Assembly (NCBI RefSeq): GCF_030652235.1
Contig: NZ_JAUSBA010000050.1
Span: forward strand, 38,403-102,402
Direction of reading: 5' to 3'
From: Cypionkella sp.
Lineage (GTDB): Bacteria > Pseudomonadota > Alphaproteobacteria > Rhodobacterales > Rhodobacteraceae
Length of the DNA: 64,000 bases
Shown here: positions 17,907 to 26,450 of the stretch, one piece after another
Position numbering within the stretch: the stretch's first letter is position 1
Layout of the letters: each line of letters begins with the position of its first letter
Translations under genes and position numbers: made by a program
The notes under the pieces: model-generated
Database searches by the model: none
The model's input: only the letters and a program-made list of their open reading frames with translations
Told to the model about the DNA's origin: nothing

Positions 17907-18532
17907 GTCTGGAACTGTTGGAGCTTTCGGTGCGGCGAGGGGGGGTGGCGTTGTTTCCGCCCCTGTCCTTGCAGGTCGCGGGCGGCGCGGTGGCTGCGGT
18001 GATGGGGCCATCGGGGGTAGGAAAATCCACCCTGCTCGATGCTATCGGTGGCCATTTGGCGCATGGGTTTTCGCTGACCGGTCGGGTGCTTGTGCAGGGC
18101 CGCGATGTGACCGCCCTGCCCGCCGAGGCGCGGCGGATCGGGGTGATGTTTCAGGATGCGCTGCTGTTTCCGCATCTGTCGGTGGGGGATAACCTCGCCT
18201 TTGGGCTGCCTGCTGCGGTGCGCGGGCGGGCGGTGCGGCAGGCGGCGGTGGAGGCGGCTTTGGCACAGGCGGGGCTTGAGGGCATGTATGGCCGCGATCC
18301 GGCGACGCTGTCGGGTGGCCAGCGGGCGCGGGCGGCGTTGATGCGGGCGCTATTGGCCGAGCCTTTGGCGTTGCTGTTGGATGAGCCGTTTTCCAAGCTG
18401 GATGCGGCTTTGCGCGGCGAGATGCGGCGGTTTTTGTTCGGCCATCTGCGCGCGCGCGGGATTGCGACACTGATGGTGACGCATGATCCCGAGGATGCAG
18501 CGGAGGCAGGTGGGGCAGTGGTGGTTTTGTGA
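17903..18532 (+). CDS. ynjD: ABC transporter ATPase (YnjD-like)
   Basis: A 209-residue ABC ATPase with Walker A GPSGVGKST (about 35-43), Q-loop MFQDALLFPHLSVG, signature LSGGQRARAALMRALLAEP, Walker B LALLLDEPFSKLD and switch His in VTHDPEDA. It is short, without the regulatory extension seen in sugar or polyamine ATPases, as expected for the YnjD group. It overlaps the permease stop by four bases and is the last gene of the unit; a tail repeat lies about 85 nt downstream. Confidence 0.92.
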   Translation: MSLELLELSVRRGGVALFPPLSLQVAGGAVAAVMGPSGVGKSTLLDAIGGHLAHGFSLTGRVLVQGRDVTALPAEARRIGVMFQDALLFPHLSVGDNLAFGLPAAVRGRAVRQAAVEAALAQAGLEGMYGRDPATLSGGQRARAALMRALLAEPLALLLDEPFSKLDAALRGEMRRFLFGHLRARGIATLMVTHDPEDAAEAGGAVVVL

Positions 18533-18616
18533 GGGTTGGGTTTGGGGCTGGCCGCTAGGGGTTTCACGTCTCCCGCTACGACATTTCTTCGCTACATCGT
18601 AGCAAACTTCGACGCA

Positions 18617-18665
18617 CCCGTAGGATATTTGAGCCAATGTGAAACAAATTTTAGATAAATTTTAG
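18617..18665 (+). repeat. Dispersed AT-rich tail repeat, copy 1
   Basis: Reads GGATATTTGAGCCAATGTGA then AACAAATTTTAGATAAATTTTAG. Similar copies lie at 23131-23160, 36136-36181, 42781-42826 and, shortened, at 58692-58716. It sits in the gap between the convergent ynjD-like and folA genes. Confidence 0.65.
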
Positions 18666-18669
18666 CGGG

Positions 18670-19146
18670 TTAGCGGCGGAGGTATTCTGTGGCGATGCAG
18701 GCGGGAGCCTCGGCGCGCAGTGGGATTGATCGGAGTTGCTGCCAGTCTTTTACGTCAAAATCCGGGAAGAAGGCGTCGGCGTCGGGGATGTCGAGGCCGA
18801 CTTCGGTGATCAGCAGGCGGTCCGCGAGGGGCAAAAGCGCGCGGTAGATACCTTCGCCACCGATGCCGTAAGCGCGGGCATAGCCTTGGGTGCGGGCGAA
18901 ATCCAGGGCGGCTTCGGGGGTGGGGAAGACGTGCTCTGTCAGGGATTTGTCAGACGAGACCACGCAATTCAGACGATTTTTCAATGGCTTAAATGGCAGG
19001 CTTTCCCATGTCTTGCGGCCCATGATGATGCCCCCCCCGGTGGTTTCGCGTTGGAAAAACGCCAGATCCTCGGGCGCGTGCCACGGGATCAGGTTGTCTT
19101 TGCCAATAGCGCCATTGCGCGCGCGGGCGACGACGAGGCTAAGCAT
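18670..19146 (-). CDS. folA: Dihydrofolate reductase
   Basis: Reduces dihydrofolate to tetrahydrofolate with NADPH, which restores the folate used up by thymidylate synthase. The 158 residues show the family landmarks: VVARARNGAIGKDNLIPWH at the N-terminus, then DLAFF with the catalytic acid near residue 28, IMGRKTWESLP near 41-51 and the late GGEGIYRALLPLADRLLITEV. It follows thyA with a one-base overlap, the usual thyA-folA pairing. Confidence 0.96.
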   Translation of the reverse strand: MLSLVVARARNGAIGKDNLIPWHAPEDLAFFQRETTGGGIIMGRKTWESLPFKPLKNRLNCVVSSDKSLTEHVFPTPEAALDFARTQGYARAYGIGGEGIYRALLPLADRLLITEVGLDIPDADAFFPDFDVKDWQQLRSIPLRAEAPACIATEYLRR

Positions 19147-19979
19147 CAGACCGCCACCGGCGCTTTGATCGCCGGATCGGGATCGTAGTTCAGAAAATCA
19201 AAATCTTCGTATTTGAAGTCGAAAATCGACGTGACCTGCCGCTTGATGCGCAGGGTGGGCAGGGGTTTTGGGCTGCGGGCCAGTTGCGTCTGCACCTGAT
19301 CCAGATGGTTCGAATAGATGTGCGCGTCGCCCATGGTGTGAATGAAATCGCCCGGCTCGTAGCCCGTCACATGCGCCAACATGCATTGCAGCAGCGCATA
19401 AGACGCGATGTTGAACGGCACGCCGAGGAACATATCGGCGGAACGTTGGTAAAGTTGCAGGTGCAGCTTGCGGCCTGCGATGCGGACTTGCCACAGGGTG
19501 TGGCAGGGCGGCAGCGCCATATCCGGCACCTGCGCAGGGTTCCAAGCCGAGACAATCAGGCGGCGGCTGTCGGGGGTTTTGCGAATCGCGGTCACCAAAC
19601 CCTCGATTTGATCGACGCTGTCGGCATAGAACACCGGGCGGCCTTCGGGGTCTGCGCCTGCGGGGGTCAGCTTGGGGAAGCGCCGCCATTGCGCGCCGTA
19701 AACCGGGCCCAGATCGCCGTTCGCATCCGCCCATTCATCCCAGATGCCGACGCCATTTGCCTTGAGATAGCCGATGTTGGTGTCACCGTTCAGGAACCAC
19801 AACAGCTCGTGGATGATGGATTTCAGGTGCAATTTCTTGGTGGTGACCAGCGGAAAGCCTTGGGTCAGGTCATAGCGGCTCTGCATCCCGAAATACGAAA
19901 TCGTCCCGGTGCCGGTGCGGTCGGTCGAGGTTTCGCCCTCGGCCAGCACGGTACGCAATGCGTCGAGATAGGTTTGCAC
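19146..19979 (-). CDS. thyA: Thymidylate synthase
   Basis: Makes dTMP from dUMP with methylene-tetrahydrofolate. At 277 residues it has the expected length, with the catalytic cysteine in LPPCHTLWQ (Cys159), the phosphate-binding arginines in [12 protein letters not shown] (about 137-148), and [13 protein letters not shown] near the C-terminus. It ends at the folA start, so both enzymes of the cycle are made from one message. The region upstream is shared with the divergent lipoprotein gene. Confidence 0.98.
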   Translation of the reverse strand: MQTYLDALRTVLAEGETSTDRTGTGTISYFGMQSRYDLTQGFPLVTTKKLHLKSIIHELLWFLNGDTNIGYLKANGVGIWDEWADANGDLGPVYGAQWRRFPKLTPAGADPEGRPVFYADSVDQIEGLVTAIRKTPDSRRLIVSAWNPAQVPDMALPPCHTLWQVRIAGRKLHLQLYQRSADMFLGVPFNIASYALLQCMLAHVTGYEPGDFIHTMGDAHIYSNHLDQVQTQLARSPKPLPTLRIKRQVTSIFDFKYEDFDFLNYDPDPAIKAPVAV

Positions 19980-20053
19980 GTCTGTGTTCCGTTTGGTTTA
20001 AGGGTTTTGGTTTGCGGGCGCGTGACAAGCTGTTGTCAGGCTTGGCGGTGGTT

Positions 20054-20069
20054 TGTCTATATATAGACA
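20054..20069. promoter_or_regulatory. Perfect 16-bp palindrome, possible operator
   Basis: TGTCTATATATAGACA lies 75 nt upstream of thyA's start and 159 nt upstream of the lipoprotein gene. It is an exact inverted repeat in an AT-rich patch that could also hold a -10 box. The regulator is not known. Confidence 0.5.
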
Positions 20070-20227
20070 TGATCTATGCGCTAGGCCAAGGCCGAAGCTT
20101 GCACTTGCAAGGGGTGATGCCGGGCGGGCACAGCGGTGAAAGATTGGATGTCAAAATCGAATCCTTTTTGACTTTCAAGGGTTTTGCACGCAAAGTTGAT
20201 GTGATTTTCGTGAGGTTGGGACTGTTG

Positions 20228-21232
20228 ATGAAACCGATTTATCTGCTGTTTGCTGCGGCACTGACTTTGGCAGCTTGTGACGGCAACCCATTCTTGCCGG
20301 ATGATCCGAGCACAGGTGTTCCTCCCACCGGCACCGGTGGCACGACGGATGGCACGGCCAAATCTGCGATCCGGCGCGTCGAGGTGAAAGACACCTCTAC
20401 CGGTAACGGTTATGCGGAAGGCTTCAAGTACAACGCTGCTGACGATACGTTTGATGTGGATGGCTTGGGTTTTGACGGCGGCAACGTTTACCAGCGCGGC
20501 ACAGCTGTGGCCTCACTTGGGCCTTTCAAGGTCTACGAAGGCGATAACACCTTTACCGACCCTGCTACCGGGACCGTGATCAACCAGTTTGCGCATCGCG
20601 CGATCTATGGCATTTCGTCCAGCGGGCGCACCAGTTTTGCCGTTGTGCGCACTGGGGCGTATATCCCTTACGGCTTTGGCGGGTTTGTCTATCAGCGCGA
20701 TCGTGGGGTGACGTTGCCGAGTTCAGGGCAGGCCGGCTATCAGGGAAAATATGCGGCGTTGCGCGATTTCGACGGCACTGCCGGGTTGGAATATGCCACG
20801 GGTGACATGCAGGTGGCGATCGACTTCAACGATTTCAACGATGGGGCAGCGGTGCAGGGCCAAGTGTTCAACCGCGCGATCCTTGACTCGAATGGCAATG
20901 ACATCACCGGCAGCGTGATCACGGCGATGAACGACAACCTTGACCCGACAACTCCGCTGACCGAATTGCCGACCTTGGTTTTCGCAGTCGGGCCTGGCGT
21001 GCTGAATGGCGGCGACAAATCGGCAGGCGAAATCGCGGGCAATTTGAGCAGTCATTATGTCGACGGCAGTGGTGTGCAGACTTTTGAGTCCGGAAAATAC
21101 TACGCGCTGATCACAAATGGTGAAAATCTGAACGCGGGCGAAGTGGTTGGCATCATCGTGGTCGAAGCGGAAGATCCCCGGCTTGAGGGCGTCACCGTGC
21201 GTGAGACCGGCGGATTTATCCTGTATCGGTAA
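20228..21232 (+). CDS. TbpB-like beta-barrel lipoprotein, candidate surface lipoprotein
   Basis: A 334-residue lipoprotein. The signal ends in LTLAAC (lipidated Cys17), then a Pro/Gly/Thr-rich linker. The C-terminal half has the alternating strand pattern of TbpB-type lipoprotein barrels: YQGKYAALRDF, GDMQVAIDFNDFND, GAAVQGQVFNRAIL, then AGEIAGNLSSHYVDG and late GEVVGIIVVE. The ligand is unknown; it need not be transferrin. The next gene, five bases away, encodes a Slam-like outer-membrane protein, the kind that carries such lipoproteins to the cell surface. ATG 20228 was chosen because it directly opens the signal peptide. Confidence 0.8.
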   Translation: MKPIYLLFAAALTLAACDGNPFLPDDPSTGVPPTGTGGTTDGTAKSAIRRVEVKDTSTGNGYAEGFKYNAADDTFDVDGLGFDGGNVYQRGTAVASLGPFKVYEGDNTFTDPATGTVINQFAHRAIYGISSSGRTSFAVVRTGAYIPYGFGGFVYQRDRGVTLPSSGQAGYQGKYAALRDFDGTAGLEYATGDMQVAIDFNDFNDGAAVQGQVFNRAILDSNGNDITGSVITAMNDNLDPTTPLTELPTLVFAVGPGVLNGGDKSAGEIAGNLSSHYVDGSGVQTFESGKYYALITNGENLNAGEVVGIIVVEAEDPRLEGVTVRETGGFILYR

Positions 21233-21237
21233 GCCCA

Positions 21238-22605
21238 ATGCACCGCCTTGCCAGAGCCCTGCTGATCGCGGCCAGTCTGATCAGCCCGATGGCTGCGCAG
21301 GCGAAGCCGGTCACTCTGGGCGTCGAGGCCATGCGGCAACTGGCGTTCGAGGCGGTGACGGCGGGCTTTGCAGAGCAGGCCTTCGTTTACACCGATCTAC
21401 TGCTGCAACGCGACACAAAGGACAGCACGGCACTGGCGATCCGCGCGCAAGCTTTGCGCGCCCTGGGCCGCACCGAAGAGGCGCAAGTGGCGGCGAGATT
21501 TGCTTGGAAGTATGCGCACAGCGATAACGGTCGCTATGGGGCCGCAATGGCGATGGCGCAGGTGTTGTCGACCGAGGGCAGGCGCACGGCGGCGCAGTTA
21601 TGGTTGCGGCGTGCGGCAGAAGTCGCGCCCAACGCCCGCGCCTATGCGATCGCGCGGCGTGATTTTGGCTATGTGAAGTCGCGTAATCCTTGGGTTTTCC
21701 AGCTCGACGCCTCGGCTTCGCCGTCGTCAAATGTGAATAATGGCAGCAGCAACAGCTTCATGAGCATTGGCGGCCTGCCGATTCTGTTTGATATCCCCCC
21801 TGACCAACAGGCGCTGTCAGGATTTCAATTCGGCCTTGGTCTGACAGGCAAATATCGGTTTTCACCAACCGCCCCGAATCGTCAGACCGAAGCGAGGATC
21901 GGGCTCATGTCGCAGGGCGTGGCGCTGTCTGGCGATGCCAAGGATAAGGCACCAGATGCACACGCGCAGGACTACACCTATACCGCGCTGGAGTTCGGGA
22001 TGGCGCATCATCGCGGCTTGGACCCTGCAGCACAGAATGTGCTGCATGTTACGGGCACGGCAGGACATAACTGGTATGGCGGCGATGATCTGTCGAATTA
22101 TCTGCGCCTCTCGCTGGGCTTGGACCACAAATTGGCGCATGGCTCCAGTCTCAGCTTTGGCCTTTCGGGCGATCATACCGCACGGCTGGATCGGCCTATC
22201 CAGTCGTCAGATCGGATTACCGCCTCGGTGGGTTACACCTTTGCTTTGGGGGCAAATCGTCTGTCGGTTGAGGTCGAGGGGGCGCAGACCACTTCCGATT
22301 CGGCTGAGGTGCGCAATGATGCGGTGACACTGTCGCTGGGGTGGAAAAAAACCAAGCCTGTGGCGGGGCTGATCTTGTCAGGTGGGTTGGATCTGACACA
22401 GCAGGTGTTTGCCGACTCGCGGTATGTTATCGGTGGGCGCGAGGATGACAAGCTGACCGCGCAGTTGCAGGTTGGTTTCCAGAATATTGAGTATATGGGG
22501 TTTTCGCCCGTTGTGACGATGCAGGTGACGCAGGTGCAATCGAATACCGCCCAAAATGAGCGGCGCAACCTTGGCATCACTCTGGGCATACAATCAGCCT
22601 TCTAA
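21238..22605 (+). CDS. Slam-like outer-membrane protein (TPR plus beta barrel)
   Basis: A 455-residue outer-membrane protein. A Sec signal (residues 1-22, ending MAAQA) is followed by helical TPR-like repeats (about 30-140: ALAIRAQALRALGRTEEAQ) and then by about 300 residues of amphipathic strands with a terminal aromatic residue (GIQSAF), as in outer-membrane barrels. This is the layout of the surface lipoprotein assembly modifier (Slam) family, and SPSSNVNNGSS resembles the family's barrel entry. It lies five bases after a TbpB-like lipoprotein gene, its probable client. Another TPR-barrel outer-membrane type cannot be ruled out. Confidence 0.78.
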   Translation: MHRLARALLIAASLISPMAAQAKPVTLGVEAMRQLAFEAVTAGFAEQAFVYTDLLLQRDTKDSTALAIRAQALRALGRTEEAQVAARFAWKYAHSDNGRYGAAMAMAQVLSTEGRRTAAQLWLRRAAEVAPNARAYAIARRDFGYVKSRNPWVFQLDASASPSSNVNNGSSNSFMSIGGLPILFDIPPDQQALSGFQFGLGLTGKYRFSPTAPNRQTEARIGLMSQGVALSGDAKDKAPDAHAQDYTYTALEFGMAHHRGLDPAAQNVLHVTGTAGHNWYGGDDLSNYLRLSLGLDHKLAHGSSLSFGLSGDHTARLDRPIQSSDRITASVGYTFALGANRLSVEVEGAQTTSDSAEVRNDAVTLSLGWKKTKPVAGLILSGGLDLTQQVFADSRYVIGGREDDKLTAQLQVGFQNIEYMGFSPVVTMQVTQVQSNTAQNERRNLGITLGIQSAF

Positions 22606-22660
22606 CCCCTCGCCTTTCCCGGTTTGCCTGCTAAGTTGAACGCCAACACAGGAGCTGCGC

Positions 22661-23089
22661 ATGACAATTCGCTATTTACACACGATGGTCCGGGTGCTGG
22701 ATCTTGACGCTTCGATGGCGTTCTATCGCCTGCTGGGGTTGGAGGAGACCAAGCGCTATACCAATGACAAGGGGCGGTTTACGCTGGTGTTCATGGCACC
22801 TCCGGGGCAGCCGGATTGCCCGGTGGAGTTGACCTATAATTGGGATGGTGATGCGGGATTGCCGTCGGATTCGCGGCATTTTGGGCATTTGGCCTATGAG
22901 GTGGACGATATCTACGCCACTTGCGCGCATTTGGCGGCCAATGGTGTGCTGATCAACCGTCCGCCGCGCGATGGGCATATGGCGTTTGTGAGATCCCCGG
23001 ATAACGTCTCGATCGAGATTTTGCAGAAGGGGGAGTCGTTGGCTGCGGCGGAGCCTTGGGCTAGCATGGGCAATACCGGCAGTTGGTGA
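22661..23089 (+). CDS. gloA: Lactoylglutathione lyase (glyoxalase I)
   Basis: Converts the methylglyoxal-glutathione adduct to lactoylglutathione. The 142 residues form the two paired VOC modules. All four metal ligands of glyoxalase I are recognisable: His in YLHTMVRV (residue 6), Glu in VELTYN, His in HFGHLAYEV and Glu in SIEILQ. The segment LEETKRYTNDKGRFTLVF is typical of the enzyme. It stands alone, convergent with ribD, with a tail repeat after it. Confidence 0.93.
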   Translation: MTIRYLHTMVRVLDLDASMAFYRLLGLEETKRYTNDKGRFTLVFMAPPGQPDCPVELTYNWDGDAGLPSDSRHFGHLAYEVDDIYATCAHLAANGVLINRPPRDGHMAFVRSPDNVSIEILQKGESLAAAEPWASMGNTGSW

Positions 23090-23130
23090 GGATTTTCTCT
23101 GGAAGCGCGTGTTGAAACATGCACCTTCGG

Positions 23131-23160
23131 CGGAAGTATTTTTGCCAATGTGAATAGTTA
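23131..23160 (+). repeat. Dispersed AT-rich tail repeat, copy 2 (short)
   Basis: GGAAGTATTTTTGCCAATGT followed by GAA and an AT-rich stretch, preceded by a small ACCTTCGGCGG hairpin-like patch. It fills the gap between the convergent gloA and ribD ends. Confidence 0.55.
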
Positions 23161-23173
23161 AGAAATTGGGCCA

Positions 23174-24259
23174 TTAGAAGGACCAGAGGCTGTAGGCGTC
23201 TGGTCCTATGGTTTTTGTTTCGCGCAGGGTCAGGCGCGGGGCGTCTTTCAGGGCGGTAAGGTTGAGGGCGGCGAGGCTGGCTTTGCCGTCACAGCCGATT
23301 AGCGCGCCTGCGGTGAACAGCGCCAGATCATCCACAAGATTGGCGCGGATCAGCGCGGCTGCGAGCGTGCCGCCGCCTTCGCAGAAAATCCGGGTCAGGC
23401 CTTGGTTGGCAAGGGTTTGCAGCGCGGCGTGGGGGTTTATGGTTGCGTTTTCGCAGGCGGTTTCCAGCAGGATCGCGCCCTGCCCTGCCCAAGCCTCGCG
23501 GTTTTCCTGCGGGGCATAGGGGCCATGCAGCAGCCAGACCGGGGAGGTTTTGGCGGTTTGACCCAAGCGGCTTTCAGGGCTGTGGCTGAGGCGACTGTCC
23601 ATCACGATGCGGATCGGCTGATGCGTGGCCCCAAGCTCGCGCACCGTCAGATCGGGATCATCGGCGCGGGCGGTGCCAGAGCCGATCAGCACGGCATCGT
23701 GGTTCAGGCGCATGGCGTGTACCGCGCGGCGCGATGCGGGCCCGGTGATCCAGCGGGATTCTCCCGTGGCGGTTGCGATACGGCCATCCAGAGTTGTGGC
23801 GAGTTTCAGGGTGACAAAGGGCAAGCCTTGGGTGACGCGCTTGAGAAAGCCTGCATTGGCGCGGGCGGCCTCGGCTTGCAGAATGTTTTCCGTTACGTCA
23901 ATGCCAGCGGCGCGGAGCATGGCATGGCCTTTGCCCGATACACGCGGGTCGGGGTCTTGCAGGGCAGAGACCACGCGCGCCACACCTGCGGCGATCAAAG
24001 CTTCGGCACAGGGCGGGGTTTTACCGTGATGCGCGCAGGGTTCCAGGGTGACGTAAGCCGTGGCGCCGCGCGCTGCGGGCCCGGCTTGGCGCAGCGCCAT
24101 CACCTCGGCATGCGGGCGTCCTCCGGGCTGTGTCCAGCCGCGCCCGACGATAATGCCACTACGGTCGATCACGCAGCCGACCGCCGGATTGGGCCAAGTG
24201 CGACCCAAGCCCCGCGCAGCAATGCGCAGGGCATGGGCCATATGGTCTGCGTCGCTCAC
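23174..24259 (-). CDS. ribD: Bifunctional riboflavin enzyme RibD (deaminase/reductase)
   Basis: Performs the second and third steps of riboflavin synthesis. The 361 residues contain the N-terminal deaminase with zinc motifs HAEVMAL (about 48-54) and [11 protein letters not shown] (about 73-83), then the reductase domain from about residue 145 ([41 protein letters not shown]). It overlaps the nrdR stop by four bases (ATGA), the nrdR-ribD pairing common in alphaproteobacteria. No FMN riboswitch was seen upstream of nrdR. Confidence 0.96.
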   Translation of the reverse strand: MSDADHMAHALRIAARGLGRTWPNPAVGCVIDRSGIIVGRGWTQPGGRPHAEVMALRQAGPAARGATAYVTLEPCAHHGKTPPCAEALIAAGVARVVSALQDPDPRVSGKGHAMLRAAGIDVTENILQAEAARANAGFLKRVTQGLPFVTLKLATTLDGRIATATGESRWITGPASRRAVHAMRLNHDAVLIGSGTARADDPDLTVRELGATHQPIRIVMDSRLSHSPESRLGQTAKTSPVWLLHGPYAPQENREAWAGQGAILLETACENATINPHAALQTLANQGLTRIFCEGGGTLAAALIRANLVDDLALFTAGALIGCDGKASLAALNLTALKDAPRLTLRETKTIGPDAYSLWSF

Positions 24260-24723
24260 TCGTCCGCAGCGGTGCCGGGGCGGAGCTCGGACACGAAGCG
24301 GTCGAAATCATCGGCGGCCTGGAAGTTCTTGTAAACACTGGCAAACCGGACATAAGCGACGGTGTCGATGCGCGCTAAAGATTCCATCACGATCTCACCG
24401 ATCACCTTCGAAGAAATGTCGGTATCGCCCAAGGATTCGAGACGGCGCACAATACCGGAAATCATCTGATCAATCCGTTCGGGATCAATCGGGCGTTTCT
24501 GCATTGCGATGCGGATCGAGCGTTCCAGCTTGGTGCGGTCGAAATCCTCGCGCTTGCCAGAGGTTTTTACGACGACCAGATCGCGCAACTGCACGCGTTC
24601 GTAGGTGGTAAAACGCCCACCGCAGGCCGGGCAAAACCGACGGCGGCGGATCGAGACGTGATCCTCCGCAGGGCGGCTATCCTTGACTTGCGTATCGACG
24701 TTTCCGCAGAATGGGCAGCGCAT
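24256..24723 (-). CDS. nrdR: Transcriptional repressor NrdR
   Basis: Represses ribonucleotide reductase genes according to the ATP/dATP state. The 155 residues have the N-terminal zinc ribbon with four cysteines (MRCPFC at 3 and 6, CPACGGRF at 31 and 34) and the ATP-cone from about residue 49 ([20 protein letters not shown]). The last 15 residues are less conserved. An AGGGAGCC site is near the ATG. It leads ribD, overlapping it by four bases. Confidence 0.97.
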   Translation of the reverse strand: MRCPFCGNVDTQVKDSRPAEDHVSIRRRRFCPACGGRFTTYERVQLRDLVVVKTSGKREDFDRTKLERSIRIAMQKRPIDPERIDQMISGIVRRLESLGDTDISSKVIGEIVMESLARIDTVAYVRFASVYKNFQAADDFDRFVSELRPGTAADE

Positions 24724-24870
24724 AGGCTCCCTCCTTGCTTGTTATTTGTGACTGCCTCGGCCCCGGCTATCCTGCCGAGTTATCCACAGACCCTAGCGCC
24801 ATTGCCTAGCCTTCGCCTAGGGGGCTGATCGCGGATACTGCATATAGGTGCAAGGTGTGGCGGGCAGGAC

Positions 24871-25322
24871 TCAGGTCAGGTCTAAAACCCGGGTTTTCTG
24901 GGCCGCGTCCGGGATCAGGCGAGTGTCGTCGCGGCCAAGGATGCGGTAGCGATTGCGCGCGATCGGTTTGTAGACCGCGTCTTTCAGCACTTTCGGAAGG
25001 TATCGTGTGATGCGGGCGCAGCGCCAAGGGCTTGGCAGTTCCGCCATCGCGGCGGCGAAGGCATCGAGACGCTGGTGGATCTCGCCGTTGATGATCACGA
25101 GATTAGTTTCAAAATCTGTCAGCGGCAGGTTCAGGATGGTGTAAAGTGCTCGGCCGAGCGGACTTTGCGCGGTGGCATAGTGGAACTTCTGCGCACAGTC
25201 GTGTGCATAGCATGAAGCGGAAGAAGGTCGAGCAGAACACGCATGCACCGTCGCACACGATCAGGTTTTTGCCCGCCAAGCGGTGATTGAGCGGGCTGGG
25301 AAAAGGTCAGCGGTTTGCACAT
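24871..25322 (-). pseudogene. DCC-family (DUF393) thiol-oxidoreductase-like gene, frameshifted
   Basis: Two halves of one protein are read in different frames. Near 25265-25205 one frame gives NLIVCDGACVFCSTFFRFML, the CxxC signature of the DCC/DUF393 family. The next part in another frame gives HDCAQKFHYATAQSPLGRAL and runs on to the family end (VYKPIARNRYRILGRDD) and the stop at 24871. The switch lies at about 25205-25210 and would be cured by one base. The 5' end is unclear: the first frame has a stop at about 25307 and only a TTG start (25279), while an ATG at 25322 is in a third frame. Either a real pseudogene or a sequencing slip. Confidence 0.75.
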
Positions 25323-25542
25323 GAAAACTGTGGCGCAGGTTTTGCGGCAGGGCGAGAGGGTGTGATGCCGCAGAGGGGCTAGCCCTAGCCCTGCGAGCTT
25401 ACCCCTGGATATTTGCGCGTGGAGGATAACAATCTTAGGAAAATTGGCGCGATCCCGCCAAAACCGCGCGGATAACGCAAGCGTGAATGGGCGGACGGGC
25501 GGTGTGTCCTAGACTTTTGTCTTTACAACCATGGAGCGTACA

Positions 25543-26430
25543 ATGACCCGAATGACCGCAAAGGATTTCAGCCCGAAGCTGCTGGAGCTTTATGATTTCT
25601 ACGCGCATGGCCGGATCTCGAAGCGCGAATTTCTGGAGAAAGCTGGCAAATTCACCGTGGGCGGCCTGACGGCGGCGGCGCTTTTGGGCTTTATGTCGCC
25701 GAACTATGCTTTGGCCGAGCAGGTCAGCTTTAATGACCCCGATATTGTGGGCGATTATGTCACCTACCCTTCGCCGAACGGCAATGGCGATGTGCGGGGC
25801 TATCTGGTCAAGCCTGCGGCTGCGGTGGGAAAACTGCCCGCCGTGGTGGTGGTGCATGAAAATCGCGGGCTGAACCCCTATATCGAGGATGTGGCGCGGC
25901 GGCTGGCCAAGGCTGGATTTTTGGCTTTGGCCCCGGATGGGCTAAGCAGCGTCGGCGGCTATCCGGGCAATGACGAGGACGGCAAGGCGCTGCAATCATC
26001 GGTCGATCCGACCAAACTGATGAATGATTTCTTCGCGGCGATTGAATGGATGATGGCGCATGAAGGCTCCACGGGCCGCGTCGGCATCACCGGGTTTTGC
26101 TATGGCGGTGGGGTGTCTAACGCGGCCGCGGTGGCTTATCCTGAATTGGGCGGCGCTGTGCCGTTCTACGGCATGCAGCCGAAGGCCGATGATGTCGCAA
26201 AGATCAACTGCCCGTTATTGCTGCATTATGCCGAATTGGACACCCGGGTGAATGAAGGTTGGCCCGCCTACGAGGTTGCGCTGAAACAGGCCGGGACCAA
26301 GTATGAGGCGTTCATTTATCCGGGCGTCAACCATGGCTTCCACAACGATTCCACGCCGCGCTATGACAAGGCGGCAGCGGAATTGGCTTGGGATCGGACC
26401 TTGGCGTTTTTCCGCGCAAATTTGGTTTAG
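25543..26430 (+). CDS. Dienelactone hydrolase family protein (YghX-like)
   Basis: A 295-residue alpha/beta hydrolase of the dienelactone hydrolase family. An N-terminal stretch of about 60 residues (HGRISKREFLEKAGKFTVGG, then a hydrophobic segment) resembles the membrane-targeting leader of YghX-type members, so it may be exported or anchored. The hydrolase part has the Cys nucleophile in GFCYGGG, the acid in HYAELDTRVN and the His in GVNHGFHND. ATG 25543 is chosen because GGAG lies seven bases before it; another ATG is 12 nt upstream. Substrate unknown. Confidence 0.83.
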   Translation: MTRMTAKDFSPKLLELYDFYAHGRISKREFLEKAGKFTVGGLTAAALLGFMSPNYALAEQVSFNDPDIVGDYVTYPSPNGNGDVRGYLVKPAAAVGKLPAVVVVHENRGLNPYIEDVARRLAKAGFLALAPDGLSSVGGYPGNDEDGKALQSSVDPTKLMNDFFAAIEWMMAHEGSTGRVGITGFCYGGGVSNAAAVAYPELGGAVPFYGMQPKADDVAKINCPLLLHYAELDTRVNEGWPAYEVALKQAGTKYEAFIYPGVNHGFHNDSTPRYDKAAAELAWDRTLAFFRANLV

Positions 26431-26450
26431 ATCTGGTCGGCTCTGGGCGG

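Noticed and set aside
24724..24870. FMN riboswitch ahead of nrdR-ribD
   Set aside because: The conserved RFN-element blocks (AGGGGCGG-type, CCGAC) are not found in the right order and spacing.
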